Shown: piece after piece, positions 19,296 through 27,824 of the stretch
Layout: every line of letters begins with the position of its first letter
How positions within the stretch are numbered: position 1 is the stretch's first letter
Notes under the pieces: model-generated
What the model saw: only the letters and a program-made list of their open reading frames with translations
Database searches by the model: none
What the model was told of the DNA's origin: nothing
Assembly (NCBI GenBank): GCA_022842465.1
Contig: JALHPN010000052.1
Location: 1-44,568, forward strand
Reading direction: 5' to 3'
DNA: 44,568 nt
DNA from: Polyangiaceae bacterium
GTDB taxonomy: Bacteria > Myxococcota_A > Polyangia > Polyangiales > Polyangiaceae
Position numbers and translations under genes: made by a program

Positions 19296-20114
19296 TCAGC
19301 CGACCACCTTCGGCGGCTTCGCCGAGCGTGAGAGCGGGGCGAGGGGAACGCCGGCGAGCTCGCCCGGGACGAAGGCGAGCTCGATCTCTCCTTCACGGAG
19401 ACGCACCTCCTCCCGTCGCTCGCGCGACTCCTTCACCCACGCGTCGCCGTCCTCATCGTAGCCGTCGTCGCCGAGCACGGCGCACACGGCCTCGAGCGCG
19501 AACGTGCCGCGCAGCGTCGCGCGCAAGGTGGGGGGAAAGAATCGCTCGAGGATGCCACCGAGCTCGTCGCGCTCCGCGTAGCGATCGACGCGCATGACGC
19601 GCACGCGGGCGACGCGGGACACGACGGCGAGGAGCGAAGCCACGCCCGGAAGGAGCGTCGGATCGCGCGACCACTCCGACGGCGGCGGCGAGGGGATGAC
19701 CCGCATGCCGCCGCCCCACGCGCGAGGCTCGACGAGGGCGACGAGGAGACGAGAGGGGAGGGGACGCGTCGCGACCGTGAGCGCGCGCTCGCGCTCGTCG
19801 ACGAGGATCGCGACCGCTTGCGGATCTTCGGCGGCAGGCGTGACCGGGATCGTCGCGCCGACGTCGTGCGACGAGGACGGGGTGACGCGGAAGCCGAGCG
19901 CGCGCGCGGCGTCTACGGCTCCTTGCGCGAGCGCTTCGGGCGGCGTGTCCCCGGCGAGCGCGAGCACGTGGGCGGCGCGCCGACGTTCCCCTTCTTCCGT
20001 GAACTGCTCCTCCCAGCGGTAGAGCCTGGTGCCGTCCAGACCGAGCGCATCCAGGAGCGCACGGAGGTCCGGCCATCCCGCGGGCAAGGAGGTGCTCGGC
20101 TTCGCGCCGCTCAT
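19296..20114 (-). CDS. Hypothetical cytoplasmic protein
   Basis: 272 residues, no signal peptide or membrane helix. The N-terminus (WPDLRALLDALGLDGTRLYRWEEQFTEEGERR in style) is followed by a segment with alternating beta strands and helices (VAILVDERERALTVATRPLPSRLLVALVEP), then a helical part ending in an acidic loop (GDDGYDEDGDAW). No family recognised. The amino-acid mix is normal for a real protein. A TAGGAT hexamer on its strand (20124-20129) is 9 bases before the start, matching other possibly leaderless genes here. Confidence 0.6.
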   Translation of the reverse strand: MSGAKPSTSLPAGWPDLRALLDALGLDGTRLYRWEEQFTEEGERRRAAHVLALAGDTPPEALAQGAVDAARALGFRVTPSSSHDVGATIPVTPAAEDPQAVAILVDERERALTVATRPLPSRLLVALVEPRAWGGGMRVIPSPPPSEWSRDPTLLPGVASLLAVVSRVARVRVMRVDRYAERDELGGILERFFPPTLRATLRGTFALEAVCAVLGDDGYDEDGDAWVKESRERREEVRLREGEIELAFVPGELAGVPLAPLSRSAKPPKVVG

Positions 20115-20231
20115 GATCTCGTGATCCTAGCGCCGCTCGCGCTGCGACACGCACGCTTCTCTCTGCCCTCCCCCGCGAGCCGGAGGGGCGGAAATCTGTC
20201 AGGATGCCCGAGAGGTACCGGGCGCGCGCAG

Positions 20232-20261
20232 TTGCCTCACCGGCGCTCGAAGGGGTAAAGA
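20232..20261 (+). promoter_or_regulatory. Promoter-like element for the DUF362 gene
   Basis: TTGCCT (20232-20237), an 18-base spacer and TAAAGA (20256-20261). The start codon follows after only 6 bases, so the RNA would begin at or near the ATG. No Shine-Dalgarno sequence is evident between the hexamer and the start. Confidence 0.45.
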
Positions 20262-20267
20262 ATCCAG

Positions 20268-21311
20268 ATGACGGACGGCAAGGATCCGCCGGGGGGGCGT
20301 GAGCCCGCTCCGGCGACGTCGCCGATGTTCGAGCGCCCCACGCGGCGCGAGATGTTGACGCGTCTCGGCGCGGCCACCGGCGTGCTCGCCGGCGCCGCCG
20401 TCCTCGGACGCGCGGTCTGGGACAAGGGCGGGTTCGGCGCGGCGACGTCGACGGCCGTGAGGCAGGTGCGCGACTACCGGTTGCACGAGGCGCGTCCGGA
20501 GCTCGCCGAGCTCGCCGTCGCGCGCGCGCGCGCGGAGGAGGCGGTCAGCGCCGAGACCCTCGTGCGCCGCGCCGTCGACGCGATGGGCGGCATGAAGCGG
20601 TTCGTGAGCCGCGGCGACGTCGTCGTCGTGAAACCGAACATCGGCTGGGACCGCATGCCGATCCACGCGGCGAACACGAACCCCGACGTCGTCGGTGCGG
20701 TCGTGCAGCTCGCCTACGAGGCGGGCGCGAAGAAGGTGGTCGTCGCCGACGGCTCGTGCAACGAGCCCGAGCGGTGCTTCCAGCGCTCCGGCATCTGGCG
20801 GAAGGCTCATGCCCTCGGCGCGCACGTCGTCCTCCCCCAGGAGCATCGCTACCGGACGACGCGCCTCAAGGGCGAGGTCCTCGACGAGTGGCCCATCTTC
20901 ACGACGCTCGTCGACGCCGACAAGGTCATCAACGTCCCGGTCGCGAAGCACCACAACCTCGCGAAGTACACCGCGGCGATGAAGAACTGGTACGGCGTCC
21001 TCGGCGGTCGCAGAAACCGTCTCCACCAGAACATCGATACGTCGATCGCCGATCTCGCGACGTTCATGCGCCCGACGCTCGTCGTCGTCGACGCGATGCG
21101 CGTGCTCATGCGGAACGGCCCGCAGGGCGGCAACATCGACGACACGAAGGTCATGAACACGGTGTTCGCCACCGTCGATCAGGTCGCCGCCGACGCGTTC
21201 GGCGCGACCCTCATCGGCCAGCACCGCGACAACCTCCCGTACCTGAAGATGGGCCACGAGCGCGGCCTCGGCACCATGTACTGGGAGCAGCTCAAGCGGA
21301 GCGACGTCTGA
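20268..21311 (+). CDS. DUF362 domain protein with twin-arginine signal
   Basis: 347 residues. Arg26-Arg27 (TRREMLTRLG) and the hydrophobic stretch ATGVLAGAAVLG form a Tat signal, so the folded protein is likely exported. The DUF362 domain covers about 95-340: GDVVVVKPNIGW, ANTNPDVVGAVVQLAYEAGAKKVVVADGS, NVPVAKHHNLAKYTAAMKNWYGVL and FMRPTLVVVDAMRVL. DUF362 proteins are often found with ferredoxins and may bind or carry iron-sulfur or redox partners. Its TGA overlaps the ATG of the following ferredoxin gene (TGATG), so the two are made together. Confidence 0.87.
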   Translation: MTDGKDPPGGREPAPATSPMFERPTRREMLTRLGAATGVLAGAAVLGRAVWDKGGFGAATSTAVRQVRDYRLHEARPELAELAVARARAEEAVSAETLVRRAVDAMGGMKRFVSRGDVVVVKPNIGWDRMPIHAANTNPDVVGAVVQLAYEAGAKKVVVADGSCNEPERCFQRSGIWRKAHALGAHVVLPQEHRYRTTRLKGEVLDEWPIFTTLVDADKVINVPVAKHHNLAKYTAAMKNWYGVLGGRRNRLHQNIDTSIADLATFMRPTLVVVDAMRVLMRNGPQGGNIDDTKVMNTVFATVDQVAADAFGATLIGQHRDNLPYLKMGHERGLGTMYWEQLKRSDV

Positions 21312-23443
21312 TGGCGAACGCGCCGCCGCCGCCGAAGGCCGCCCAGAACGCGACGACGCCCCACGCCGGGGTCGTGCTCGACGCCGCCGCGATCGACGCC
21401 GCCGCGCGCCACGATCACGATCACGATCACGATCACGCTCACGCCGCCCCGATCCCGTGGCTCACCGGCGACGTCGGCGCCGTCCGCCCCCTCGACCAAG
21501 ATACGTCCTGGTCTCCTCTCCCCGTGCCCGTGCCCGTGCCCGTGCCCGTGCCCGAGGCGCCCACCGACGACGTCGCGCGCCGCAAGGACGCCGCCCTCAT
21601 GGCCGCGGCCGAGAAGGGCCGCATGCGCGAGCTCGCCGAGATGCTCGGCCTCCACCTCGCCGCCGACGGCGACGTCGCGGCCCCGCCCAAGGCGACGCCC
21701 CCCGCCAAGAAGAAGAAGCAGGACCCCAAGCTCCCGGGCTCCGGCATCCCCGCGCGCAAGTCCATCCGCGCGCTGATGTGGGTCCGGCGCGTGAGCCAGG
21801 TCGGCTTCCTCGGCCTCTTCCTCTACTTCCTCACCCAGACGGGCTTCCGCGGATCCTTCGCCGCCTCGGCCGACACCGTCGTGCGCCTCCCGTATCCGGT
21901 CGAGGCCTTCCTCCTCGCCGATCCGTTCGTCTCTGCGATGACCGTTCTCTCCACGCACACGGTCTACCGCGGCCTCCTCTGGTCGGTCGGTCTCCTCGCC
22001 CTCACGCTCGTCTTCGGGCGCGTGTTCTGCGGTTGGATCTGCCCGTTCGGGACCCTCCACCACTTCTTCGGGTGGATCCTCCCGTCGCGGAAGGGCCGCG
22101 GCGCGGCGCGCGTCGAGGCGAACCGCACGCACACGTACCAGCGGGCGAAGTACTACCTGATGTACGCGTTCCTCCTGGCGTCGGTCGCCGGGAGCGCCAT
22201 CGGCGGGCTCTTCGATCCGATCTGCGTCGCCGTCCGCGCGATCGGCCTCGGCGTCATCCCGGGCGTCCAGTACATCGCGAGCCGCGGGTTCGGCCTCATG
22301 CAGGACGTGCCCTCGCGCCCCGTCCAGGCGGCGGGTGACGCCAGCCAGGACTTTCTCGCCCGCCACGTCTGGCAGGCGCACCAGTTCTACTTCCACCAGA
22401 CGTGGCTCATCGTCGGGCTCCTCGTCGCGATCCTCTTCATGAACCGCTTCATCCCGCGGTTCTGGTGTCGCGTCCTCTGCCCGCTCGGCTCGTTCCTCGG
22501 CGTCTTCGCGCGCTTCGCGCTCTTCGGCATGGAGAAGGACCATGCGAAGTGCACGGACTGCAACCTGTGCCTCGTCAATTGCCAGGGCGCCGACAGCCCC
22601 CAGGGCGGCGTGAAGTGGCGCCAGGACGAGTGCCACATGTGCCTCAACTGCGAGAACGCGTGCCCCGAGGACGTCATCAAGTTCCGCTTCCTCCCGAACC
22701 GGAAGAGCGCGACGACGGTGCCCGATCTCCAGCGCCGCACGCTCCTCGCGACGACGGCGGCCGGCGCGGCGTTCATCCCGGCGGCCCGGATCGCAGACTC
22801 GCTCGACGTGAACTACCACGCGAAGGTCATCCGCCCGCCGGGTGCCGTCGAGGAGCGCGCGTTCCTCGAGCGCTGCATCCGCTGCGCGGAGTGCATGAAG
22901 GTGTGCCCGAACAACGCGCTCCACCCCGCGATGTTCGAGTCCGGCATCGAGGGGCTCTGGACGCCCATCCTCATCGCACGCATCGGCTACTGCGAGCACT
23001 CCTGCGTGCTCTGCGGCCAGGTGTGCCCGACGGGAGCGATCCAGAAGATCACCGAGAAGGAGAAGCTCGGCCTGGGCGTCCCGCCCGTGAAGATCGGCAC
23101 CGCCTTCTACGACCACGGCCGTTGCCTGCCGTGGTCGATGCAGACGCCCTGTATCGTCTGCGAAGAGTTCTGTCCCACCTCGCCGAAGGCGATCTGGGTC
23201 GAAGAGGTCGACGCGCCGATGCGCGAGAAGGTCGCGGGCCCGAACGGCGAGCAGCCTGCGATGACGACCGTTCATCTCCAGCGCCCGCACGTCGATCCGA
23301 GCCTCTGCATCGGCTGCGGGGCCTGCGAAAAGGTGTGCCCCGTCCAGGATCAGCCGGCGGTCTACATCACGAGCGTCGGCGAGAGCCGCTCGAAGACCAA
23401 CGTCATCCTCCTCGAGAACACGAACTACAACCAGAAGTCCTGA
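21311..23443 (+). CDS. NapH/NapG-like membrane-bound multi-cluster ferredoxin
   Basis: 710 residues. A His/Asp repeat (about 33-46) and a Pro-Val repeat (71-80) precede a membrane part (about 155-410). This has NapH-type cysteine pairs (CGWICPFG, CRVLCPLGSFLGVFARF). Then come CxxCxxCxxxC motifs: CTDCNLCLVNC and CHMCLNCENACP. A second twin-Arg/hydrophobic segment (RRTLLATTAAGAAF, about 475-490) resembles a NapG leader. Four further clusters follow: CIRCAECMKVCP, CVLCGQVCP, CIVCEEFCP and CIGCGACEKVCP. It is read as a fusion of quinol-oxidising NapH and the NapG ferredoxin, translated with DUF362. The electron acceptor is unknown. Confidence 0.88.
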   Translation: MANAPPPPKAAQNATTPHAGVVLDAAAIDAAARHDHDHDHDHAHAAPIPWLTGDVGAVRPLDQDTSWSPLPVPVPVPVPVPEAPTDDVARRKDAALMAAAEKGRMRELAEMLGLHLAADGDVAAPPKATPPAKKKKQDPKLPGSGIPARKSIRALMWVRRVSQVGFLGLFLYFLTQTGFRGSFAASADTVVRLPYPVEAFLLADPFVSAMTVLSTHTVYRGLLWSVGLLALTLVFGRVFCGWICPFGTLHHFFGWILPSRKGRGAARVEANRTHTYQRAKYYLMYAFLLASVAGSAIGGLFDPICVAVRAIGLGVIPGVQYIASRGFGLMQDVPSRPVQAAGDASQDFLARHVWQAHQFYFHQTWLIVGLLVAILFMNRFIPRFWCRVLCPLGSFLGVFARFALFGMEKDHAKCTDCNLCLVNCQGADSPQGGVKWRQDECHMCLNCENACPEDVIKFRFLPNRKSATTVPDLQRRTLLATTAAGAAFIPAARIADSLDVNYHAKVIRPPGAVEERAFLERCIRCAECMKVCPNNALHPAMFESGIEGLWTPILIARIGYCEHSCVLCGQVCPTGAIQKITEKEKLGLGVPPVKIGTAFYDHGRCLPWSMQTPCIVCEEFCPTSPKAIWVEEVDAPMREKVAGPNGEQPAMTTVHLQRPHVDPSLCIGCGACEKVCPVQDQPAVYITSVGESRSKTNVILLENTNYNQKS
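21410..21439 (+). repeat. CACGAT hexanucleotide repeat inside the ferredoxin gene
   Basis: Four CACGAT units plus a variant CACGCT encode alternating His-Asp then His-Ala near the N-terminus of the NapH/NapG-like protein. The repeat keeps frame whatever the unit number. The His-rich segment could bind metal ions. Confidence 0.85.
21521..21550 (+). repeat. CCCGTG hexanucleotide repeat inside the ferredoxin gene
   Basis: Five perfect CCCGTG units encode five Pro-Val pairs, probably a stiff linker before the soluble helix and the membrane part. Changes in unit number would alter linker length without breaking frame. Confidence 0.85.
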
Positions 23444-23482
23444 CGAGCTCCGGCTCGGCCCTCACCCGGCCGCGGAGTTGTT

Positions 23483-23500
23483 GCCATGTCCGAAAATGGC
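23483..23500. promoter_or_regulatory. Short inverted repeat upstream of the Ada-AlkA gene
   Basis: GCCAT and ATGGC arms of 5 bases flank an 8-base A-rich spacer, about 36 bases before the start codon. The run is A/T-richer than its surroundings. It could be an operator for the AraC-type domain of the downstream protein, but the arms are short. Confidence 0.25.
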
Positions 23501-23535
23501 CAGACGAGGCCGTCGCCGCCGCCTATGAAGGAGGC

Positions 23536-24993
23536 GTGACGCTCGATCCGGACGCCTGCTACGAGGCTCTCCTCGCCCACGATCCGCGCTTCGACGGCGC
23601 GTTCTTCGTCGGCGTGAAGACGACCGGAATCTACTGCCGCCCCGTGTGCCGGGCGCGCACCCCGCGCCGGGACCGCTGCGAGTTCTTCCGGCGCGCGGCG
23701 CTCGCGGAGCGAGCAGGCTTCCGGGCCTGCTTCCGCTGCCGCCCGGAGCGCGCGCCGGGGAGCGCGAGCGTCGACGCCGTCTCCCGACTCGCGCGCTCGG
23801 CGACGCAGCGGATCGAGGAGGGCGCGCTGAACCGCGGGAGCGTCGCCGATCTCGCCGCGGCGCTCGGCGCGTCTGCGCGGCATCTTCGTCGTGCGATGCA
23901 GGACGAGCTCGGCGTCGGTCCGATCGAGCTCGCCCTCTCGAAGCGGATCGCGCTCGCGAGGGAGCTCCTCCTCGGCACGTCGCTGCCCGTGACGGAGATC
24001 GCCTTCGCCGCCGGGTTCGCCAGCGTCCGGCGCTTCAACGACGCCTACCGCGCGAGCCAGCGGATGACGCCGTCCGACGTGCGCCGGCCGCACGAAGCCG
24101 AGAGTCCCGACGGCCTCCAGGTGGTGCTCGACGTGCGGTCTCCGTTCGACCCCGCGCCTGCGATGGCGTTCCTCGCCGCGCGCGCCGTCCCGGGGGCGGA
24201 GGTGGTCTCGGGCGGCACGTACCTCCGCGCCTTCGCCGAGGGCGGCCGGACGGGCGTCGTGGCGATCCGCTCTGCCGAGGGGCGTGACGCGATCGTCGTC
24301 CTCGTGCCTTCGTCTCTCGCCCCTCTGCTCATGTCGATCGCGGCGCGCGCGCGGCGGATGTTCGACGCGGACTGTGACCCCGCACGGATCGGCGCGCACC
24401 TCGCGCGTGACCGGCGGCTCGCGAAGCTCGTTCGCGCGCGGCCGGCGCTACGCGTCATGGGCGCCTTTGAGCCCTTCGAGTGGGCGGTGCGCGCGGTGCT
24501 CGGCCAGCAGATCAGCGTCCGCGCCGCGCAGACGATCGCGGGTCGCCTCGTCGCGGCGCTCGGCGTCCCCGTCGCCGGAGGAGGGCTCGCCTGCGCGCCA
24601 CGGTTCGCGTGGCCCGACGCGGCGCGGCTCGCCGCGGCGAAGGAGGAGACCTTGACGTCGCTCGGGCTCACGCGCGCCCGCGCCGCGACAGTGCGTCGTC
24701 TCGCGGGTGCCGTCGCGGACGGCAGCCTGGTGCTCGATCGGCACGCCGATCCCGACGAGACGCGCGCGGCGCTCCTCGCGCTCCCAGGGATCGGTCCGTG
24801 GACGGCCGCGTACATCGAGATGCGTGCGCTCGGCTGGCCCGATGCGTTCCCGGCCGGCGATCTCGGCCTCCGCGCGGCGCTCGGCGGCCTCGATGCCGCC
24901 GCCTGCGAGGCGCGCGCGGAGCGCTGGCGACCCTGGCGCGCGTATGCGGCGGCACATCTATGGACGGGACTCTCGGAGAGCGGGGTGACCTGA
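23536..24993 (+). CDS. Ada-type regulator fused to AlkA 3-methyladenine DNA glycosylase
   Basis: 485 residues from a GTG with a good AAGGAGG. Residues 1-75 are the Ada methyl-phosphotriester domain, with zinc ligands Cys34, Cys38, Cys65 and Cys68 at the same spacing as in E. coli Ada. Residues about 85-185 are an AraC-type DNA-binding domain (two HTHs; [21 protein letters not shown]). Residues about 195-480 are an AlkA-type glycosylase with a helix-hairpin-helix ([21 protein letters not shown]) and catalytic Asp442 in FPAGDLGL. It senses methylated DNA and excises alkylated bases. It lacks the Ogt domain, which the overlapping next gene supplies. Confidence 0.95.
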   Translation: MTLDPDACYEALLAHDPRFDGAFFVGVKTTGIYCRPVCRARTPRRDRCEFFRRAALAERAGFRACFRCRPERAPGSASVDAVSRLARSATQRIEEGALNRGSVADLAAALGASARHLRRAMQDELGVGPIELALSKRIALARELLLGTSLPVTEIAFAAGFASVRRFNDAYRASQRMTPSDVRRPHEAESPDGLQVVLDVRSPFDPAPAMAFLAARAVPGAEVVSGGTYLRAFAEGGRTGVVAIRSAEGRDAIVVLVPSSLAPLLMSIAARARRMFDADCDPARIGAHLARDRRLAKLVRARPALRVMGAFEPFEWAVRAVLGQQISVRAAQTIAGRLVAALGVPVAGGGLACAPRFAWPDAARLAAAKEETLTSLGLTRARAATVRRLAGAVADGSLVLDRHADPDETRAALLALPGIGPWTAAYIEMRALGWPDAFPAGDLGLRAALGGLDAAACEARAERWRPWRAYAAAHLWTGLSESGVT

Positions 24994-25631
24994 TGACGAC
25001 GACGAACGAGACGATCTTCATGCGCATCGCCACGAAGGTGGGCACCCTGCTGCTCGTCGGGGTCCGTCACGGCGGGCTCTCCGGCGTCTACTTCGAGGGC
25101 GCTCCTCACGCCGCGAGCGCCGTCCCGCGGGGTGCGCGCGAGGACGCGCGCGCGTTCGACGTCGTGCGCGCACAGCTCGAGGAGTACCTCGACGGCACGC
25201 GCACGACATTCACGCTGCCGCTCGCGCCGCGCGGCACGGAGTTCCAGCGCCGCGTGTGGAGCGCGCTCGCGCGGATCCCGTACGGCGCGACGACGACCTA
25301 CGCCGCGATCGCGCGCACGATCGGCGCTCCGCGCGCCGTCCGCGCCGTCGGCGCCGCGAACGGACGGAACCCCCTGGCGATCGTCGTGCCTTGCCATCGG
25401 GTGATCGGCCGTGACGGCACGCTCACGGGCTACGCGGGCGGCCTCGAGCGGAAGCGCGCGCTGCTGGCGCTGGAGTCCGCCTCCGTGCGCTCACGCCTCG
25501 AGCACGTCGACCATGAGGAGGGCGTCGAGGTCGCGCGGGGGCCGCGGACTGCCGCTGTACTCGTCCCGGGAGCGCGCATCGCGGAGGAGCAGGCGCGCGC
25601 GCTCGCGCGCGTCCCGGAGGTGCGCGCGTAG
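24993..25631 (+). CDS. ogt: Methylated-DNA-protein-cysteine S-methyltransferase
   Basis: 212 residues. The ATG overlaps the stop of the Ada-AlkA gene (TGATG). It transfers the methyl from O6-methylguanine to its own Cys134 in VVPCHRVIG. Other family marks are [27 protein letters not shown] and [16 protein letters not shown]. The family usually ends just after this last motif. Here about 45 more residues follow, of low-quality composition and antisense to the 3' end of the minus-strand gene ending at 25491. The extension may not be functional. Together with its neighbour it forms an alkylation-repair operon. Confidence 0.95.
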   Translation: MTTTNETIFMRIATKVGTLLLVGVRHGGLSGVYFEGAPHAASAVPRGAREDARAFDVVRAQLEEYLDGTRTTFTLPLAPRGTEFQRRVWSALARIPYGATTTYAAIARTIGAPRAVRAVGAANGRNPLAIVVPCHRVIGRDGTLTGYAGGLERKRALLALESASVRSRLEHVDHEEGVEVARGPRTAAVLVPGARIAEEQARALARVPEVRA

Positions 25632-25926
25632 GAAGGGCGCGAGCGCTCGCGCGAAGGCGTCGTCCGTCCCGTGCACCGCCGCGACGAGCGCTCCGACGCG
25701 ACCGTGCAGCCCGTGGAGTATCTCCCGCAAGGATCGCGGCGCAGATCGCACGCACGTCGAACCAGAACACGATCGGGTGTTGCCTCGCGCCGGAACGCGT
25801 CGCGAGCTCGGCGAGGCGAGCGTCGACGGCGCTCCGGAAGCAGGCGCGGACGCGCGCGGGCTCCTGTCCGGCCGAGTACCGAGCGTGTGCCTCCGTCATC
25901 CGCGCGACGTGCTCGTTCAGCGCCAC
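25491..25926 (-). pseudogene. Frameshifted small gene downstream of the radical SAM locus
   Basis: Read from a GTG at 25926 the first frame gives MALNEHVARMTEAHARYSAG... to VFWFDVRAICAAIL. It then turns into Arg/Pro-rich nonsense. The frame one base over continues plausibly (LREILHGLHGRVGALVAAV ... [12 protein letters not shown]) to a stop at 25491. One extra base (or two missing) around 25715-25750 would join them into about 144 residues. No family is recognised. The GTG overlaps the stop of the upstream gene, so it belongs to the same operon. This is either a pseudogene, a sequencing error, or less likely a programmed shift. Its 3' end overlaps ogt on the other strand. Confidence 0.45.
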
Positions 25927-26375
25927 CCTCGCTCGTCCGTGCGTGCGTCGGGCGAGGCGTTCGAAGTGGCGGCCTTCGTGTCGCGCAGTCTGCCCGGTGC
26001 GGTGGTCGCGAGCGCGTCGCCGCGAGCTCGGAAGGTCTTTCGACCGGCGGTGCGGAGCCGCCGCGCCGCGAGCGCGAGGACCGCCGCGAAGACGTGCTCC
26101 GGCTTCTCCTTCTCTGCGGTCCGCACGAGGAGCCCTCGCGCGTGGAGGGCGTCGAGCATCGCGAGGTGAGAGAGCGCGTCGTCGCCCACGGCCCGCTCTC
26201 CGCGCTCGAGGGGGTGACGCTTGCGGTAGCGCTCCGGCGCGTGGTCGGCGAGCTTCACACGCGCGAGGATCGCGAAGCTGTCGGCCACGTTCACCAAGCC
26301 GAGCCTTGCGTCAGCGCCGGTGAAGAGGGTGCTCAGGTTCCAGAGCCACGTCGTGCGTTTCGAGTTCTTTCTCAT
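25917..26375 (-). CDS. Small unknown protein downstream of radical SAM enzyme
   Basis: 152 residues, starting MRKNSKRTTWLWNLSTLFTG, 13 bases after the radical SAM stop. The first 115 residues look like a compact, mostly helical domain (GLVNVADSFAILARVKLADHAPERYRKR; HLAMLDALHARGLLVRTAEKE; HVFAAVLALAARRLR). The last 35 are low-complexity. No signal peptide, Cys or recognised family. Position suggests a partner of the radical SAM enzyme, perhaps in substrate recognition, but nothing in its sequence proves this. Confidence 0.6.
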   Translation of the reverse strand: MRKNSKRTTWLWNLSTLFTGADARLGLVNVADSFAILARVKLADHAPERYRKRHPLERGERAVGDDALSHLAMLDALHARGLLVRTAEKEKPEHVFAAVLALAARRLRTAGRKTFRARGDALATTAPGRLRDTKAATSNASPDARTDERGWR

Positions 26376-26388
26376 GGCGTGATGCCCG

Positions 26389-27642
26389 TCAGGTCGCGAT
26401 CGGCTTCCTCCGGATCTTCACGAGGTCGAGCGGTCGGTCTGGCGTCGCGTGCGCGGGCTCGGGTGCGTCGAACGCCTCGAGCTCGAGATCGAAGCTCGCG
26501 TTGTCGAACGGGTCCCCGGGCGCGGGGGCGCGGAGCACGAGCCGCTCGCGCTCGCCGCGCTCGCGCAACGTCCGCGCGCGGAAGTGGCAGTAGGGGTTGT
26601 TGCCCGGGCGTCCGAAGAACGCGTGGGCGGTGAACGTGCAGCCGCCGAGGCACGTCTCGCCGAAGGGGCAGGTCGCGCAGAAGCCCCAGAGTCCCGTCGC
26701 CGGATCGTCCACCGTTCGCTCGCGCGTGAACGCGAGCTCGGGCGCGTCGTTCCAGATGCTCGCGAGGCTCCGGTCCTTCAGGGTGCCGCCGACGTAGCTC
26801 GCGGTCTGGAGGGACGGGCAGCCCTTCACCTTGCCGTCCGACTCGATCCCGAGGACGTAGCGACCCGCCTGGCAGCCGACGAAGTGATCGGCGTCCGTCG
26901 CCTTCATCGAGCGGAGCAGGCCCTCCTCGGGACCGAAGTAGCCGAGGTTGTTGCCCGGCATGAGGAGGATCCCGTCGGTCCGCGCACGCGCCTTCAGCGC
27001 CGCGATCCGCGGGAGCAGATCGAGCAGATCGTACGGCTGGAGGATCATCTCGGGACGGTCTGCGGCGCGTCCGAGCGGCGTCGTGAGCTGCACCTGCCAC
27101 GAGGCGATCCCGAGCCCGCGGAGGTGCTCGTAGAGCGGCTCGAGGTCGCCGCGGTTGAGGCGGTTCACGTTCGTGTTGGCGGAGACGGTGACGCCGACCT
27201 CCCGGAGCAGCTCGAGCGCGCGCGTCGCGGAGGCGAAGCTACCGCGCGCGGCGCGCATGAGATCGTGCGTCGGCGCGAGACCGTCGACGCTGACGCTCAC
27301 CCGGGCGAGCCCGGCGTCCGCCATCGCGCGGGCGAGGGGAGCGTCGATGCCGCGGCCGCCCGTCGTCATCACCGGCGTGACGCCGGCCTTCGCGAGCGCG
27401 CGGACGATCTCGAGAAAGCCCGGGTGGAGGTACGCCTCGCCCCCGATGACGACGACCTCGCGCGCCCCCATCTCCGCGAGCTCGCGCACCACGTCGAGCG
27501 CCTTGTCCGTGTCGAGCTCGTCGGGCCGCGCGTCGCCAGCGCGCGAGCCGCAGTGCGTGCAGGGCTGGTCGCAGCGGAGCGTGAGCTCCCAGACGACGTA
27601 GGCGGGGTGGTGGTCGACGGCGAGATCGAGGCGACGGGTCAT
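26389..27642 (-). CDS. Radical SAM/SPASM-type enzyme
   Basis: 417 residues; GAGGGGAG lies before the ATG. The radical SAM cluster motif is Cys24, Cys28, Cys31 in LRCDQPCTHCGS, followed by the GGE-type motif (VVIGGEAYLHPGF) and SAM-binding strands (VSANTNVNRLN). The C-terminal part carries a SPASM-like set of cysteines (GCQAGRYVLGIESDG, VKGCPSL, CATCPFGETCLGGC, CHF) for auxiliary iron-sulfur clusters. SPASM enzymes typically modify ribosomal peptides or proteins (thioether, C-C links). Two small genes follow in the same operon, and two small Cys-rich paralogs diverge from it, possible substrates. Confidence 0.9.
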   Translation of the reverse strand: MTRRLDLAVDHHPAYVVWELTLRCDQPCTHCGSRAGDARPDELDTDKALDVVRELAEMGAREVVVIGGEAYLHPGFLEIVRALAKAGVTPVMTTGGRGIDAPLARAMADAGLARVSVSVDGLAPTHDLMRAARGSFASATRALELLREVGVTVSANTNVNRLNRGDLEPLYEHLRGLGIASWQVQLTTPLGRAADRPEMILQPYDLLDLLPRIAALKARARTDGILLMPGNNLGYFGPEEGLLRSMKATDADHFVGCQAGRYVLGIESDGKVKGCPSLQTASYVGGTLKDRSLASIWNDAPELAFTRERTVDDPATGLWGFCATCPFGETCLGGCTFTAHAFFGRPGNNPYCHFRARTLRERGERERLVLRAPAPGDPFDNASFDLELEAFDAPEPAHATPDRPLDLVKIRRKPIAT

Positions 27643-27714
27643 CGGGCTCCCCTCGTCGATGCAAGCGTGGAACCGCTCCTTTCGGAAGCAGATCGTGCGA
27701 GGCCCCGAGAGAAG

Positions 27715-27736
27715 CCCCTGACAGACGCGTCAGGGG
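27715..27736. promoter_or_regulatory. Perfect inverted repeat between the radical SAM gene and the paired small genes
   Basis: CCCCTGAC and GTCAGGGG arms (8 bases each) flank AGACGC. It sits in the 182-base divergent intergenic region, 73 bases from the radical SAM start and 89 bases from the first small gene. It is placed to act as an operator for both directions. No T-run follows, so a terminator is less likely. Confidence 0.45.
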
Positions 27737-27824
27737 GGAGGCGGCGAACGTTCACTCTCGGACGACGATCGCCTTGCAATCCAGGGCTCCCGCGCCGGCA
27801 CGGAAGGTGCTTTTCTCGATGGTC

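Noticed and set aside
21521..21550. Tandem repeat considered as a CRISPR seed
   Set aside because: Units are 6 bases with no spacers; it is a coding microsatellite.
21179..23290. A 703-residue open frame antisense to the ferredoxin gene
   Set aside because: It is Arg/Glu/Asp-rich, mirrors the GC-rich codons of the plus-strand gene and has no domain; the sense strand has clear iron-sulfur motifs.
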